From Deltaproteobacteria bacterium (lineage in GTDB: Bacteria; Myxococcota_A; Polyangia; Polyangiales; Houyiibacteriaceae), in the NCBI GenBank assembly GCA_019309605.1, contig JAFDFW010000181.1, positions 1-5,343 on the forward strand: a stretch of DNA of 5,343 bases. Direction: 5' to 3'. This document shows positions 1-5,343 of the stretch, one piece after another. The position numbers were made by a program, and so were the translations under genes. Positions within the stretch are counted from its first letter, which is position 1, and every line of letters begins with the position of its first letter. Under the pieces are notes generated by a model. It was given only the letters and a program-made list of their open reading frames with translations. It ran no database searches and was not told the DNA's origin.

Positions 1-9
1 CTTGGTCAT
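1..9 (-). CDS. Start of a divergent gene, 3 codons visible (partial)
   Basis: On the minus strand, ATG at 9-7 followed by ACC AAG would begin a protein Met-Thr-Lys that leaves the window at position 1. The support is the upstream AAGGAG at 21-16, six bases from the ATG. It is the mirror image of the ribosome binding site of the plus-strand gene at 94. Nothing can be said about the product. The call rests only on the start signal, so it could be a by-product of the inverted repeat copying a ribosome binding site rather than a real gene start. Confidence 0.35.
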
Positions 10-15
10 CGTGAT

Positions 16-21
16 CTCCTT
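16..21 (-). promoter_or_regulatory. Shine-Dalgarno AAGGAG for the leftward gene
   Basis: Read on the minus strand this is AAGGAG, preceded by an A-run and followed six bases later by ATG at 9-7. It lies inside the left arm of the inverted repeat and is the exact mirror of the site at 81-86. Confidence 0.45.
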
Positions 22-80
22 TTTTGCGAGTGAGTGGGGGCGGGCTTCGCCCTTTCGGGGAACCCCACTCACTCGCAAAA

Positions 81-86
81 AAGGAG
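81..86 (+). promoter_or_regulatory. Shine-Dalgarno AAGGAG deciding the start at 94
   Basis: AAGGAG ends seven bases before the ATG at 94, which is ideal spacing. It decides against the in-frame ATG at 34, which lies inside the inverted repeat and would add 20 residues unlike the family. It sits in the right arm of the repeat, so a transcript starting upstream of position 11 could pair it with CTCCTT at 16-21 and hide it. Confidence 0.8.
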
Positions 87-93
87 ATCACTC

Positions 94-378
94 ATGGGAC
101 TCATCATTCAGCAACGGGCGCTTCAGGCAGCAGGTGGCTTACGGCAAGTTCTTCCGGTCGTGCGGAAGCGCGATAGGTCGCTCTTCGACCAGATTCATCG
201 GGCCATGAATAGCGTCGTGCTCAACATCGCTGAGGCCGACGGAAATGACGCCGGGACGGCTAGGGCGCGATTCGCAAGTGCTTGCGGCTCGGCCAAAGAG
301 GTGCGAGCCGGTCTCCAGCTCGCGGTGGCCTACGGATACGTACCCACCACGAAGCCAAGGACAAGCGATGACAAGTAG
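94..378 (+). CDS. Four-helix-bundle protein (S23/IVP-like), C-terminus apparently lost
   Basis: The gene encodes 94 residues. Residues 30-82 match the pattern of the four-helix-bundle family often annotated as S23 or 23S rRNA intervening-sequence protein: a helix ending SVVLNIAEADG (40-50), then ARARFASACGSAKEVRAGLQLAVAYGYV (57-83 region, with RF, GSAKE and GY in the expected order). Members are small helical proteins of mostly unknown function. One branch, Avd, binds the reverse transcriptase of diversity-generating retroelements, but no such enzyme is visible here. Family members are usually around 110-130 residues and end with another helix after the GY motif. Here that helix is replaced by PTTKPRTSDDK. 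Other frames over 342-385 read THHEAKDKR and then AMTSRIS, which resemble pieces of the missing helix, so indels may have damaged the 3' end. The gene converges on recN and is separated from it by the hexamer array. Family assignment is fairly sure; whether the gene is still functional is not. Confidence 0.75.
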   Translation: MGLIIQQRALQAAGGLRQVLPVVRKRDRSLFDQIHRAMNSVVLNIAEADGNDAGTARARFASACGSAKEVRAGLQLAVAYGYVPTTKPRTSDDK

Positions 379-385
379 GATCTCG

Positions 386-509
386 CAGTGCCCAGTGCCA
401 GCGCCCAGCGCCAGTGTCAGCGTCAGTGCCAGTGCCAGTGCCAGTGCCAGCGCCCAGCGCCAGCGCCAGTGCCAGTGCCAGTGCCAGTGCCAGTGCCCAG
501 TGCCGGCGC
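386..509. repeat. Degenerate CAGTGC hexamer tandem array, 20 units
   Basis: Twenty consecutive units can be laid end to end. Most are CAGTGC, several are CAGCGC, single units are CAGTGT, CAGCGT and CGGCGC, and four carry an extra leading C, making them 7 bases (392, 405, 454, 497). The longest uninterrupted runs are four CAGTGC at 424-447 and five at 467-496. The block CAGCGC-CCAGCGC occurs twice, at 399 and 448. On the minus strand the array reads as GG every six bases, with GGG at the 7-base units, so a two-tier G-quadruplex is possible there. It fills nearly all the space between the convergent 3' ends of the four-helix-bundle gene and recN. The 7-base units break any reading frame, so it is not coding. 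It has no unique spacers and is not a CRISPR array. Confidence 0.95.
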
Positions 510-519
510 TCGTCGACCC

Positions 520-2217
520 CTACGCCTCGGCTCCTCGAATCAGCTCCTGCGCCGCCGCTCTTGCTTGGTCCGTCACCGTCACCCCGCCAAGCATCCGCGC
601 AATCTCTTCGAGCCGCTCCTTGTCCGACAGCAATCGGATGTCGCTCTTCGTCCGCTCCCCCACCACCTCTTTGTGCACCCGGTAATGGGCGTCCGCGTAG
701 GCGGAGATTTGCGGCAAGTGGGTGATGCATAGGACCTGGCTGTGTTGGGCGACCTCGTGGATCTTGCGGCCGATGACTTCCGCCACTGCGCCGCCGACCC
801 CTGCGTCGACTTCGTCGAATACGTAGAGGCTTGCCGGGCCCAGTCCGGCGAGCACGCGTTTGATCGCCAGCATCGCGCGTGACAGTTCGCCGCCGCTTGC
901 GATCTTGCGGAGCGGTTGGGCCTCTTCGCCGCGGTTGGGCGCGATCAAGAGCTCGGCATGGTCGATTCCGGTCGGGGAGAGACGCGCACCTTCGACCTGA
1001 AGCTCCAGAGGGCCGCCTTCGAGGGCCGCCAGCTCCACCGTAATCTTGGCCTCGCCCATGCCGAGCGACGAAAGCTCCTTGCTGATCGCCTTGCTGAGCT
1101 TCGCCGCGGCGGTTTGCCGCTTGCTGCGGAGCGCGAGCGCGACGCGTGACGCCTCTTCGAGCGCTTGGTCGCATTCGACCTGATAGCGGTCGAGGCGTTC
1201 CTCGTACCGCTCGAGGGAGTCGAGCTCCTCGGCGGCCTGGTCGCGGTAGGCGAGAACCTTCGCGCCGGTGTCTCCGTACTTCCTTTTCACTCGCGACAGC
1301 CGGTCGAGCTGATCTTCGAGTGCTCCAAGCCGGTTCGGGTCGAATGAGAGGTCGCGTGCGTAGCTTCCGAGCTCCGATGCCGCATCCTCGAGCTGCAACA
1401 GAGCCTCGCTGAGCTGTGCGGCCATCGCCTCGAGACTCGGATCGAAAACGGATGCGTGCTTCACCGACCCAGCGATTCGTGAGACGGTGCCGCAGATCGA
1501 ATTATCGTCCGAGTAGAGCTGTGCTTCCGCTTCGCCCGCTGCCGTGCCGAGCTTCTCCGCGTGCCGAAGCCGCTCACGCTCCACGAAGAGGGCTTCCTCG
1601 CTCTCCAGTGCTTCCCGCAGCGATTCGATCTCGTTGACCTGGTAGCGAAGCAAATCCTCTCGGTCGGCCTTGCCGCGCTCTTCCGTCACTACTTCCTCGA
1701 GCCGCGCTGCGGCCTCGACGAGCGCCGCATGGGCCTGAGCGACCTCCTCGACCAGCGACGCGTGGCTCGCGAACGCATCGAGATAACTCAGATGATGCCT
1801 CGCGTCGGCCAGCGAGTGGTACTCGTGCTGTGACGAGATGTCCGCCAGCCCCTTGGTTACTTCCTTCAACTGGGCCAGCGTGGCGAGCCGCCCGTTGATG
1901 TAGGCCCGCGTTCGGCCGGTCGCGGTCACGACCCGGCGGATCAAGAGCTCTCCGTCGGTTTCCACCCCCTGGTCGCGCAACGCGCCCAGCGCTTCGGGCT
2001 GGTCGGTCAGGTCGAAAAGCGCTTCCACCTCGGCGGCCTCGGCGTCTGTGCGCACCACTTCGGGCCGCCCTCGGGCCCCGAGCACGAGCTGAAGGGCATC
2101 GACCAGGATCGACTTCCCGGCGCCCGTTTCACCGGTGACGATGTTGAGCCCGGCGTCGAACTCGACTTCGAGTGCTTCGATGATAGCGAAGCTCCGGACG
2201 CGAAGGCACGTCAGCAC
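520..2217 (-). CDS. recN: DNA repair protein RecN
   Basis: RecN is a cytoplasmic SMC-like ATPase that gathers and tethers DNA ends during RecA-dependent double-strand break repair. From the GTG at 2217 the protein has 565 residues, normal for the family. The N-terminal half-ATPase opens CLRVRSFAIIEALEVEF, then Walker A GETGAGKS (29-36) and the Q-loop region SSQHEYHSL (128-136). A long charged helical region, roughly 145-410, is the coiled coil. The C-terminal half-ATPase has the signature ASGGELSRAML (440-450), Walker B LYVFDEVD (464-471, with D468 and E469), and the switch segment THLPQISAYA (499-508). It closes with the RecN-type ending LEEIARMLGG...AAQELI. The longer in-frame ATG at 2268 would add 17 residues outside the family alignment, and the GTG has an AGAGG seven bases upstream. 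The stop is TAG at 522-520, about ten bases beyond the hexamer array. It is divergent from alaS. No recognisable LexA box was found upstream, although recN is a classic SOS gene elsewhere. All key residues are present. Confidence 0.97.
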   Translation of the reverse strand: MLTCLRVRSFAIIEALEVEFDAGLNIVTGETGAGKSILVDALQLVLGARGRPEVVRTDAEAAEVEALFDLTDQPEALGALRDQGVETDGELLIRRVVTATGRTRAYINGRLATLAQLKEVTKGLADISSQHEYHSLADARHHLSYLDAFASHASLVEEVAQAHAALVEAAARLEEVVTEERGKADREDLLRYQVNEIESLREALESEEALFVERERLRHAEKLGTAAGEAEAQLYSDDNSICGTVSRIAGSVKHASVFDPSLEAMAAQLSEALLQLEDAASELGSYARDLSFDPNRLGALEDQLDRLSRVKRKYGDTGAKVLAYRDQAAEELDSLERYEERLDRYQVECDQALEEASRVALALRSKRQTAAAKLSKAISKELSSLGMGEAKITVELAALEGGPLELQVEGARLSPTGIDHAELLIAPNRGEEAQPLRKIASGGELSRAMLAIKRVLAGLGPASLYVFDEVDAGVGGAVAEVIGRKIHEVAQHSQVLCITHLPQISAYADAHYRVHKEVVGERTKSDIRLLSDKERLEEIARMLGGVTVTDQARAAAQELIRGAEA

Positions 2218-2277
2218 GGCGAAGCCTCTAGCACAGGCGTTGCGTGGGCGCTGCACAAGCGCTAGCAATCGTGGCGA
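2218..2277. promoter_or_regulatory. Divergent recN-alaS intergenic region
   Basis: These 60 bases must contain the promoters of both genes if each is transcribed from here. For alaS, TTGCGT (2240-2245) and TAGCAA (2263-2268) are 17 bases apart and could be a weak -35/-10 pair. Transcription would then start about 2-3 bases before the ATG, and no Shine-Dalgarno precedes that ATG. A small inverted repeat GCGCT-gcaca-AGCGC (2248-2262) sits in the spacer. For recN, TTGTGC and TGTGCT on the minus strand are 17 bases apart but match consensus poorly. The promoter calls are tentative. Confidence 0.4.
2225..2229 (-). promoter_or_regulatory. Ribosome binding site AGAGG for recN
   Basis: On the minus strand AGAGG lies seven bases before the GTG at 2217-2215. 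It supports this start over the ATG at 2268, and it places translation at VLTCLRVRSF, where RecN proteins normally begin. Confidence 0.65.
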
Positions 2278-4941
2278 ATGGCCTCTTCATCCGAAATTCG
2301 GGAATCGTTCCTGCGGTTCTTTGCAGAGCGCGAGCATGAACGGGTCTCGTCCGGTCCGCTCGTCCCGCCCAACGACCCCACGCTCATGTTCGCGAACGCG
2401 GGCATGGTGCAGTTCAAGGACGTCTTCACCGGCAAAGAAGAACGGCCGTACGCACGCGCCACCTCGTCGCAGAAGTGCATCCGCATCAGCGGCAAGCACA
2501 ACGACCTCGAGAATGTCGGCGTCACCGCGCGGCACCACACCTTCTTCGAGATGCTCGGCAACTTCTCGTTCGGGAACTACTTCAAGCGCGACGCGATCCA
2601 GTTCGCCTGGGACTACTTGACCGACACGCTCGCGCTCGATCCGGAGCGCCTCGTCGTGACCGTCTTCGGAGGCGAGGGGGGGCTGGCGCCGGCCGACGAC
2701 GAAGCCGCCGCGATTTGGAAGGACGTCACAGGCTTTCCCGATGAACGCATCATCCGCTGCGGCGCCAAAGACAATTTCTGGCAGATGGGTGACACCGGCC
2801 CCTGCGGACCGTGCTCCGAAATTCACTACGGCCTCGGCTTGGACGACATCGACCCGCGCAGTTTCGGGGAAGAGCCGGCCGCCGACGGTCGCGGTTGGTT
2901 CGAGCTTTGGAACCTCGTCTTCATGCAGTTCGAGCGCCACGCCAATGGCCAGATGGATGCTCTGCCGGCCCCGTCGATCGATACGGGCGCTGGCCTCGAG
3001 CGAATCGCCGTCGTGAAACAGGGCGTCTTGAGTAACTACGACACCGACCTGCTGCGGCCCATCGTTGATTTGGCCGCGGATATTTCGGGGAAGCGCTATC
3101 AATCGAGCCAGTCCGAGGACGACGTCAGCATGCGGGTCATCGCGGACCACGCCCGGACCGCAGCGTTCCTCATCTCCGAGGGGGTGTTTCCCGACAAGGA
3201 CGGCCGTGCGTATGTGCTTCGCCGAGTGATGCGGCGGGCGATTCGCCACGGGCACCGCCTCGGCATCGGCGAGCCCTTCCTCCATCGCTGCACCCTTCGC
3301 GTCGTCGAAAACATGGGGGATGTCTACCCTCAGTTGTCCGAGCGACGCGCCCTCATCGAGGAGATTACGCATCAAGAGGAGGAGCGTTTCCGCCGCACCA
3401 TGGACCGCGGACTTCAGCTCATCGCGGACAACGACGAATGGGTCGAGCAAGGCGCCACGCGTTCACTCCCCGGCAAGGTCGCGTTTCGCCTCTACGACAC
3501 GTACGGATTTCCGATCGGTCTCCAAGAAGTCATCGGCCAGGAGCAAGGCTTCGAGGTCGACATGGAGGGCTTCAACCAAGAGCTCGGCGAGGCGCGTCTG
3601 CGCAGCCAGGGCTCCAAGATTGGCAGCAGCGCCGTCGCAGAGGTGTACCCGGCGCTCGCGCAGCAGGTCGGGGCGGTCGAATTTGTTGGATACGATTGCG
3701 AGAGCGCTCAAAGCGAAGTCCTCGCGCTGGTTGCCAGCGGTGGTTCAGTCGACGAGCTCCCCGCGGGCGCGTCGGGCGAGATCATCACGCGCGCCACGCC
3801 ATTCTATCCTGAGCAGGGCGGCCAGGTCGGTGATCAGGGCGTCATCGAGGTCGATGGCTCGCGCTTCGAAGTCGAGGACACGCACAAGCCCGTCGAGGGC
3901 TTGATCGTGCATCGTGGCAAGGTCGTTGCGGGCTCGTTCAAGCCCGGCGCGAAGGTCGAGCTCCGTGTGGACCACGCGCTCCGGAGCGCGACCCGCCGCA
4001 ACCACAGCGCGACGCATCTCCTGCACTGGGCTTTGCGCCAAGTCGTGGGCGAGACGGCGGCCCAGAAGGGCTCGCTCGTCGGTCCGGACCGCCTTCGCTT
4101 CGACTACAGCGGCACGCGCCCGCTCGAACCGGCCGAGATCGAGCAGATCGAAAACCTCGTCAACGCGCGAGTGCTCGACAACACTGAAATCACGACCGAC
4201 GCCCTGCCGATGGACGAGGCCAAGGAGCGCGGCGCGATCGGCATCTTCGAGGAGAAGTACGGCGACGTGGTCCGCATGCTCACGATCGGGCCTTCGCGCG
4301 AGTTGTGCGGTGGAACCCATGCGCACCGCACCGGTGATATCGGGCTGTTCAAGGTTCTGTCGGAGACGGGCCTTGCTGCTGGCGTCCGCCGCATCGAGGC
4401 CACGACCGGGCTCAACGCGCTCGGGCATCTGCGCCGCGTGGAGTCGGAGCTCAGCGGAGCGGCAGCCTTGCTCAAGGCACCCGCCCCGCAGCTTCGCGAC
4501 CGCGTCGGGCGCCTCATCGAGCAGCAAAAGGAATCCCAGCGCGAGATCGAACGGCTCAAGCGTTCGCTCATGTCTGGCGATAGCGCCGACCTGTCGGCCG
4601 AGGCGCGCGAGGTCGATGGCGCTCGCGTGCTAGGGGCTACGGTCGAGCTTGGCGACGCGGGCGCGCTCCGCGAAATGGCGGACCAGCTACGAGACAAGCT
4701 CGCGCCTGCAGTCATCCTGCTCGGCTCTGCGAGCAAAGACGGCAAGAAGGCTTTGCTGGTCTGTAGTGTCTCGAAGGCGCTCACGAGCCGGTTCCGAGCG
4801 GGCGACATCGTCAAAGCCGCTGCGATGGTCGTCGGCGGCAAGGGCGGTGGGCGCCCCGACTTCGCGCAGGCCGGAGGTACGGACCCGAGCAAACTCGGCG
4901 AAGCGGTTAGCAAGGTGTACGAGCTCGTAGGCTCCGCCTAG
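2278..4941 (+). CDS. alaS: Alanine--tRNA ligase (AlaRS)
   Basis: AlaRS activates alanine with ATP and charges tRNA-Ala in the cytoplasm, and clears mischarged Ser- and Gly-tRNA-Ala through its editing domain. The 887 residues match the usual bacterial length of about 875. Class II catalytic core: SSQKCIRISGKHNDLENVG (63-81), HHTFFEMLGNFSFGNYFK (86-103, motif 2 region), NFWQMGDTGPCGPCSEI (166-182), LWNLVFMQFER (210-220) and motif 3 SIDTGAGLER (233-242). A tRNA-recognition helical region follows. The editing domain has the zinc ligands H576 and H580 in NHSATHLL, and C677 and H681 in CGGTH. A short coiled linker around 720-770 leads to the C-Ala (DHHA1) domain with GGKGGGRPDFAQAGG (853-867). The ATG at 2278 is the first start after an in-frame stop at 2263 and puts EIRESFLRFF where the family expects it. 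No Shine-Dalgarno is visible. The TAG stop is directly followed by the next gene's ATG, so the two are probably cotranscribed. Nothing is missing. Confidence 0.99.
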   Translation: MASSSEIRESFLRFFAEREHERVSSGPLVPPNDPTLMFANAGMVQFKDVFTGKEERPYARATSSQKCIRISGKHNDLENVGVTARHHTFFEMLGNFSFGNYFKRDAIQFAWDYLTDTLALDPERLVVTVFGGEGGLAPADDEAAAIWKDVTGFPDERIIRCGAKDNFWQMGDTGPCGPCSEIHYGLGLDDIDPRSFGEEPAADGRGWFELWNLVFMQFERHANGQMDALPAPSIDTGAGLERIAVVKQGVLSNYDTDLLRPIVDLAADISGKRYQSSQSEDDVSMRVIADHARTAAFLISEGVFPDKDGRAYVLRRVMRRAIRHGHRLGIGEPFLHRCTLRVVENMGDVYPQLSERRALIEEITHQEEERFRRTMDRGLQLIADNDEWVEQGATRSLPGKVAFRLYDTYGFPIGLQEVIGQEQGFEVDMEGFNQELGEARLRSQGSKIGSSAVAEVYPALAQQVGAVEFVGYDCESAQSEVLALVASGGSVDELPAGASGEIITRATPFYPEQGGQVGDQGVIEVDGSRFEVEDTHKPVEGLIVHRGKVVAGSFKPGAKVELRVDHALRSATRRNHSATHLLHWALRQVVGETAAQKGSLVGPDRLRFDYSGTRPLEPAEIEQIENLVNARVLDNTEITTDALPMDEAKERGAIGIFEEKYGDVVRMLTIGPSRELCGGTHAHRTGDIGLFKVLSETGLAAGVRRIEATTGLNALGHLRRVESELSGAAALLKAPAPQLRDRVGRLIEQQKESQREIERLKRSLMSGDSADLSAEAREVDGARVLGATVELGDAGALREMADQLRDKLAPAVILLGSASKDGKKALLVCSVSKALTSRFRAGDIVKAAAMVVGGKGGGRPDFAQAGGTDPSKLGEAVSKVYELVGSA

Positions 4942-5343
4942 ATGTCCGCCAAATCCCAGGTCGTCGGCGCCGGGGTCAACCTCTATCTCAGCTCCAGTGC
5001 GGCGAAACACGCCCTGCACCGCGCTGGCCGGATGCTCCGCGGCGGGCGCAGGCATGCGCGCTTCTACTACCGCGCCGACGACCCGTACAGCCACCTATTG
5101 GTGCAGGTCGCACCGCGCTTGGCGAGTGCATACCAACTCGACATCGAGATCGTGCCGATTGCGCACCCGGGCATCGCGGCCAACCCCGAGCCCGACATGC
5201 TGAGGCGTCATGCGATCCGCGACGCCGCCATCCTAGCGGAGAGACATGGGCTCAGTTTCCCTCACGGCGCGGAGCCACCTTCCGAAGATCGCGTCCGTCG
5301 CGCTCATGCAGTTCTGCTCGAACGCCGTTCCGCCGAGGAGCAG
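4942..5343 (+). CDS. DsbA / HCCA-isomerase-like thioredoxin-fold protein (3' truncated by window)
   Basis: An uninterrupted frame starts at the ATG right after the alaS stop and runs 134 codons to the window edge without a stop. Residues 40-53 (RFYYRADDPYSHLL) look like the first strand and active-site turn of the DsbA-like thioredoxin superfamily, in the branch containing 2-hydroxychromene-2-carboxylate isomerase and kappa-class glutathione transferase. In those families an SPY- or DPY-type turn replaces the CxxC of true DsbA. PRLASAYQLDIEIVPI (58-73) would be the following helix and strand. RRHAIRDAAILAERHGLSFP (88-107) resembles the helical insertion of these enzymes. No cysteine is visible, so redox DsbA activity is unlikely; S50 is the candidate glutathione-activating residue. 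The first 38 residues are a basic extension with no clear signal peptide, suggesting a cytoplasmic protein. The stop-start junction TAG-ATG and the weak upstream GTAGG (4927-4931, ten bases away) suggest translation coupled to alaS. The frame is convincing; the family is likely but judged by eye, and the substrate is unknown. Confidence 0.75.
   Translation, partial: MSAKSQVVGAGVNLYLSSSAAKHALHRAGRMLRGGRRHARFYYRADDPYSHLLVQVAPRLASAYQLDIEIVPIAHPGIAANPEPDMLRRHAIRDAAILAERHGLSFPHGAEPPSEDRVRRAHAVLLERRSAEEQ

Larger units (their letters stand above)
11..91. repeat. Perfect 29-bp inverted repeat with 23-base spacer
   Basis: The arm at 11-39 (GTGATCTCC, six T, GCGAGTGAGTGGGG) is the exact reverse complement of the arm at 63-91. 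The 23-base spacer (40-62) contains its own small hairpin, GGGC-TTC-GCCC at 42-52. As DNA this could extrude as a cruciform. As RNA read through from upstream it would form a long stem that buries the AAGGAG at 81-86. The T-run is in the 5' arm and the A-run in the 3' arm on both strands, which is the wrong way round for an intrinsic terminator. The match is seen directly; any role as operator, cruciform or translational lock is inference. Confidence 0.95.

Noticed and set aside
11..91. Intrinsic terminator in the inverted repeat
   Set aside because: On either strand the T-run is on the 5' side of the stem and the A-run on the 3' side, the reverse of a terminator, and the next gene starts at once.
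386..509. CRISPR array
   Set aside because: Units are 6-7 bases with no intervening unique spacers, and no cas gene is present.
245..732. Plus-strand open frames full of Ser-Ala, Gln-Cys or Pro-Val repeats across the array
   Set aside because: The low-complexity peptides are simple translations of the hexamer array in different frames. They run antisense into recN and have no ribosome binding site or family match.
260..1174. Long minus-strand frame (304 codons) with Ala-Leu and Gly-Thr repeats
   Set aside because: It overlaps recN in another frame on the same strand, is Arg/Gly-rich as expected for a shadow frame in high-GC DNA, and continues through the repeat array.
2218..2268. Extended recN start at the ATG at 2268
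   Set aside because: The extra 17 residues precede the usual RecN N-terminus, while the GTG at 2217 has a well-spaced AGAGG.
2218..2277. LexA/SOS box upstream of recN
   Set aside because: Neither CTG-N10-CAG nor GAAC-N4-GTTC is present. CTG at 2251 has no CAG at the right distance.
2287..3450. Long minus-strand open frame (387 codons) inside alaS
   Set aside because: It lies antisense to the fully conserved AlaRS catalytic core. The open frame is a by-product of high-GC codon use and has no motif of its own.
3745..4527. Minus-strand open frame of 260 codons inside alaS
   Set aside because: It is antisense to the editing domain, with no recognisable motif or start signal.

Overview
The window reads as high-GC bacterial chromosome. 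It is dominated by two housekeeping genes in divergent orientation, recN (minus strand) and alaS (plus strand). A short, structurally odd segment lies to their left and the beginning of a thiol/disulfide-fold protein gene to their right. GC-rich codon use, a four-helix-bundle (S23/IVP-type) gene and GC-rich hexamer repeats would fit a myxobacterium or related deltaproteobacterial lineage. That placement is an inference from style, not from a diagnostic marker.

Positions 1-520. A perfect 29-bp inverted repeat (11-39 / 63-91) carries a strong Shine-Dalgarno sequence in each arm. Each one faces outward to an ATG: one on the minus strand at position 9, whose gene leaves the window, and one on the plus strand at 94. 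The plus-strand gene (94-378) is a short four-helix-bundle protein whose C-terminus looks lost or decayed. Eight bases after its stop a 20-unit degenerate CAGTGC tandem array begins (386-509) and fills the space up to the 3' end of recN.

Positions 520-2277. recN on the minus strand is complete and has all the SMC-like ATPase motifs. A GTG start at 2217 with a good ribosome binding site is preferred over the longer ATG start at 2268. The 60 bases between recN and alaS must hold both divergent promoters.

Positions 2278-5343. alaS is complete (887 aa), with intact aminoacylation, editing and C-Ala domains. Its stop codon is followed immediately by the ATG of a second gene, which runs off the right edge. 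The visible 134 residues resemble the DsbA / 2-hydroxychromene-2-carboxylate isomerase thioredoxin-fold family, with DPYSH where classical DsbA has CxxC.

Functionally, recN (double-strand break repair) and alaS (translation) are ordinary core genes. The accessory part is the left 510 bases, where inverted repeat, four-helix-bundle gene and hexamer array sit together. No CRISPR array, tRNA, rRNA, transposase or reverse transcriptase is visible.
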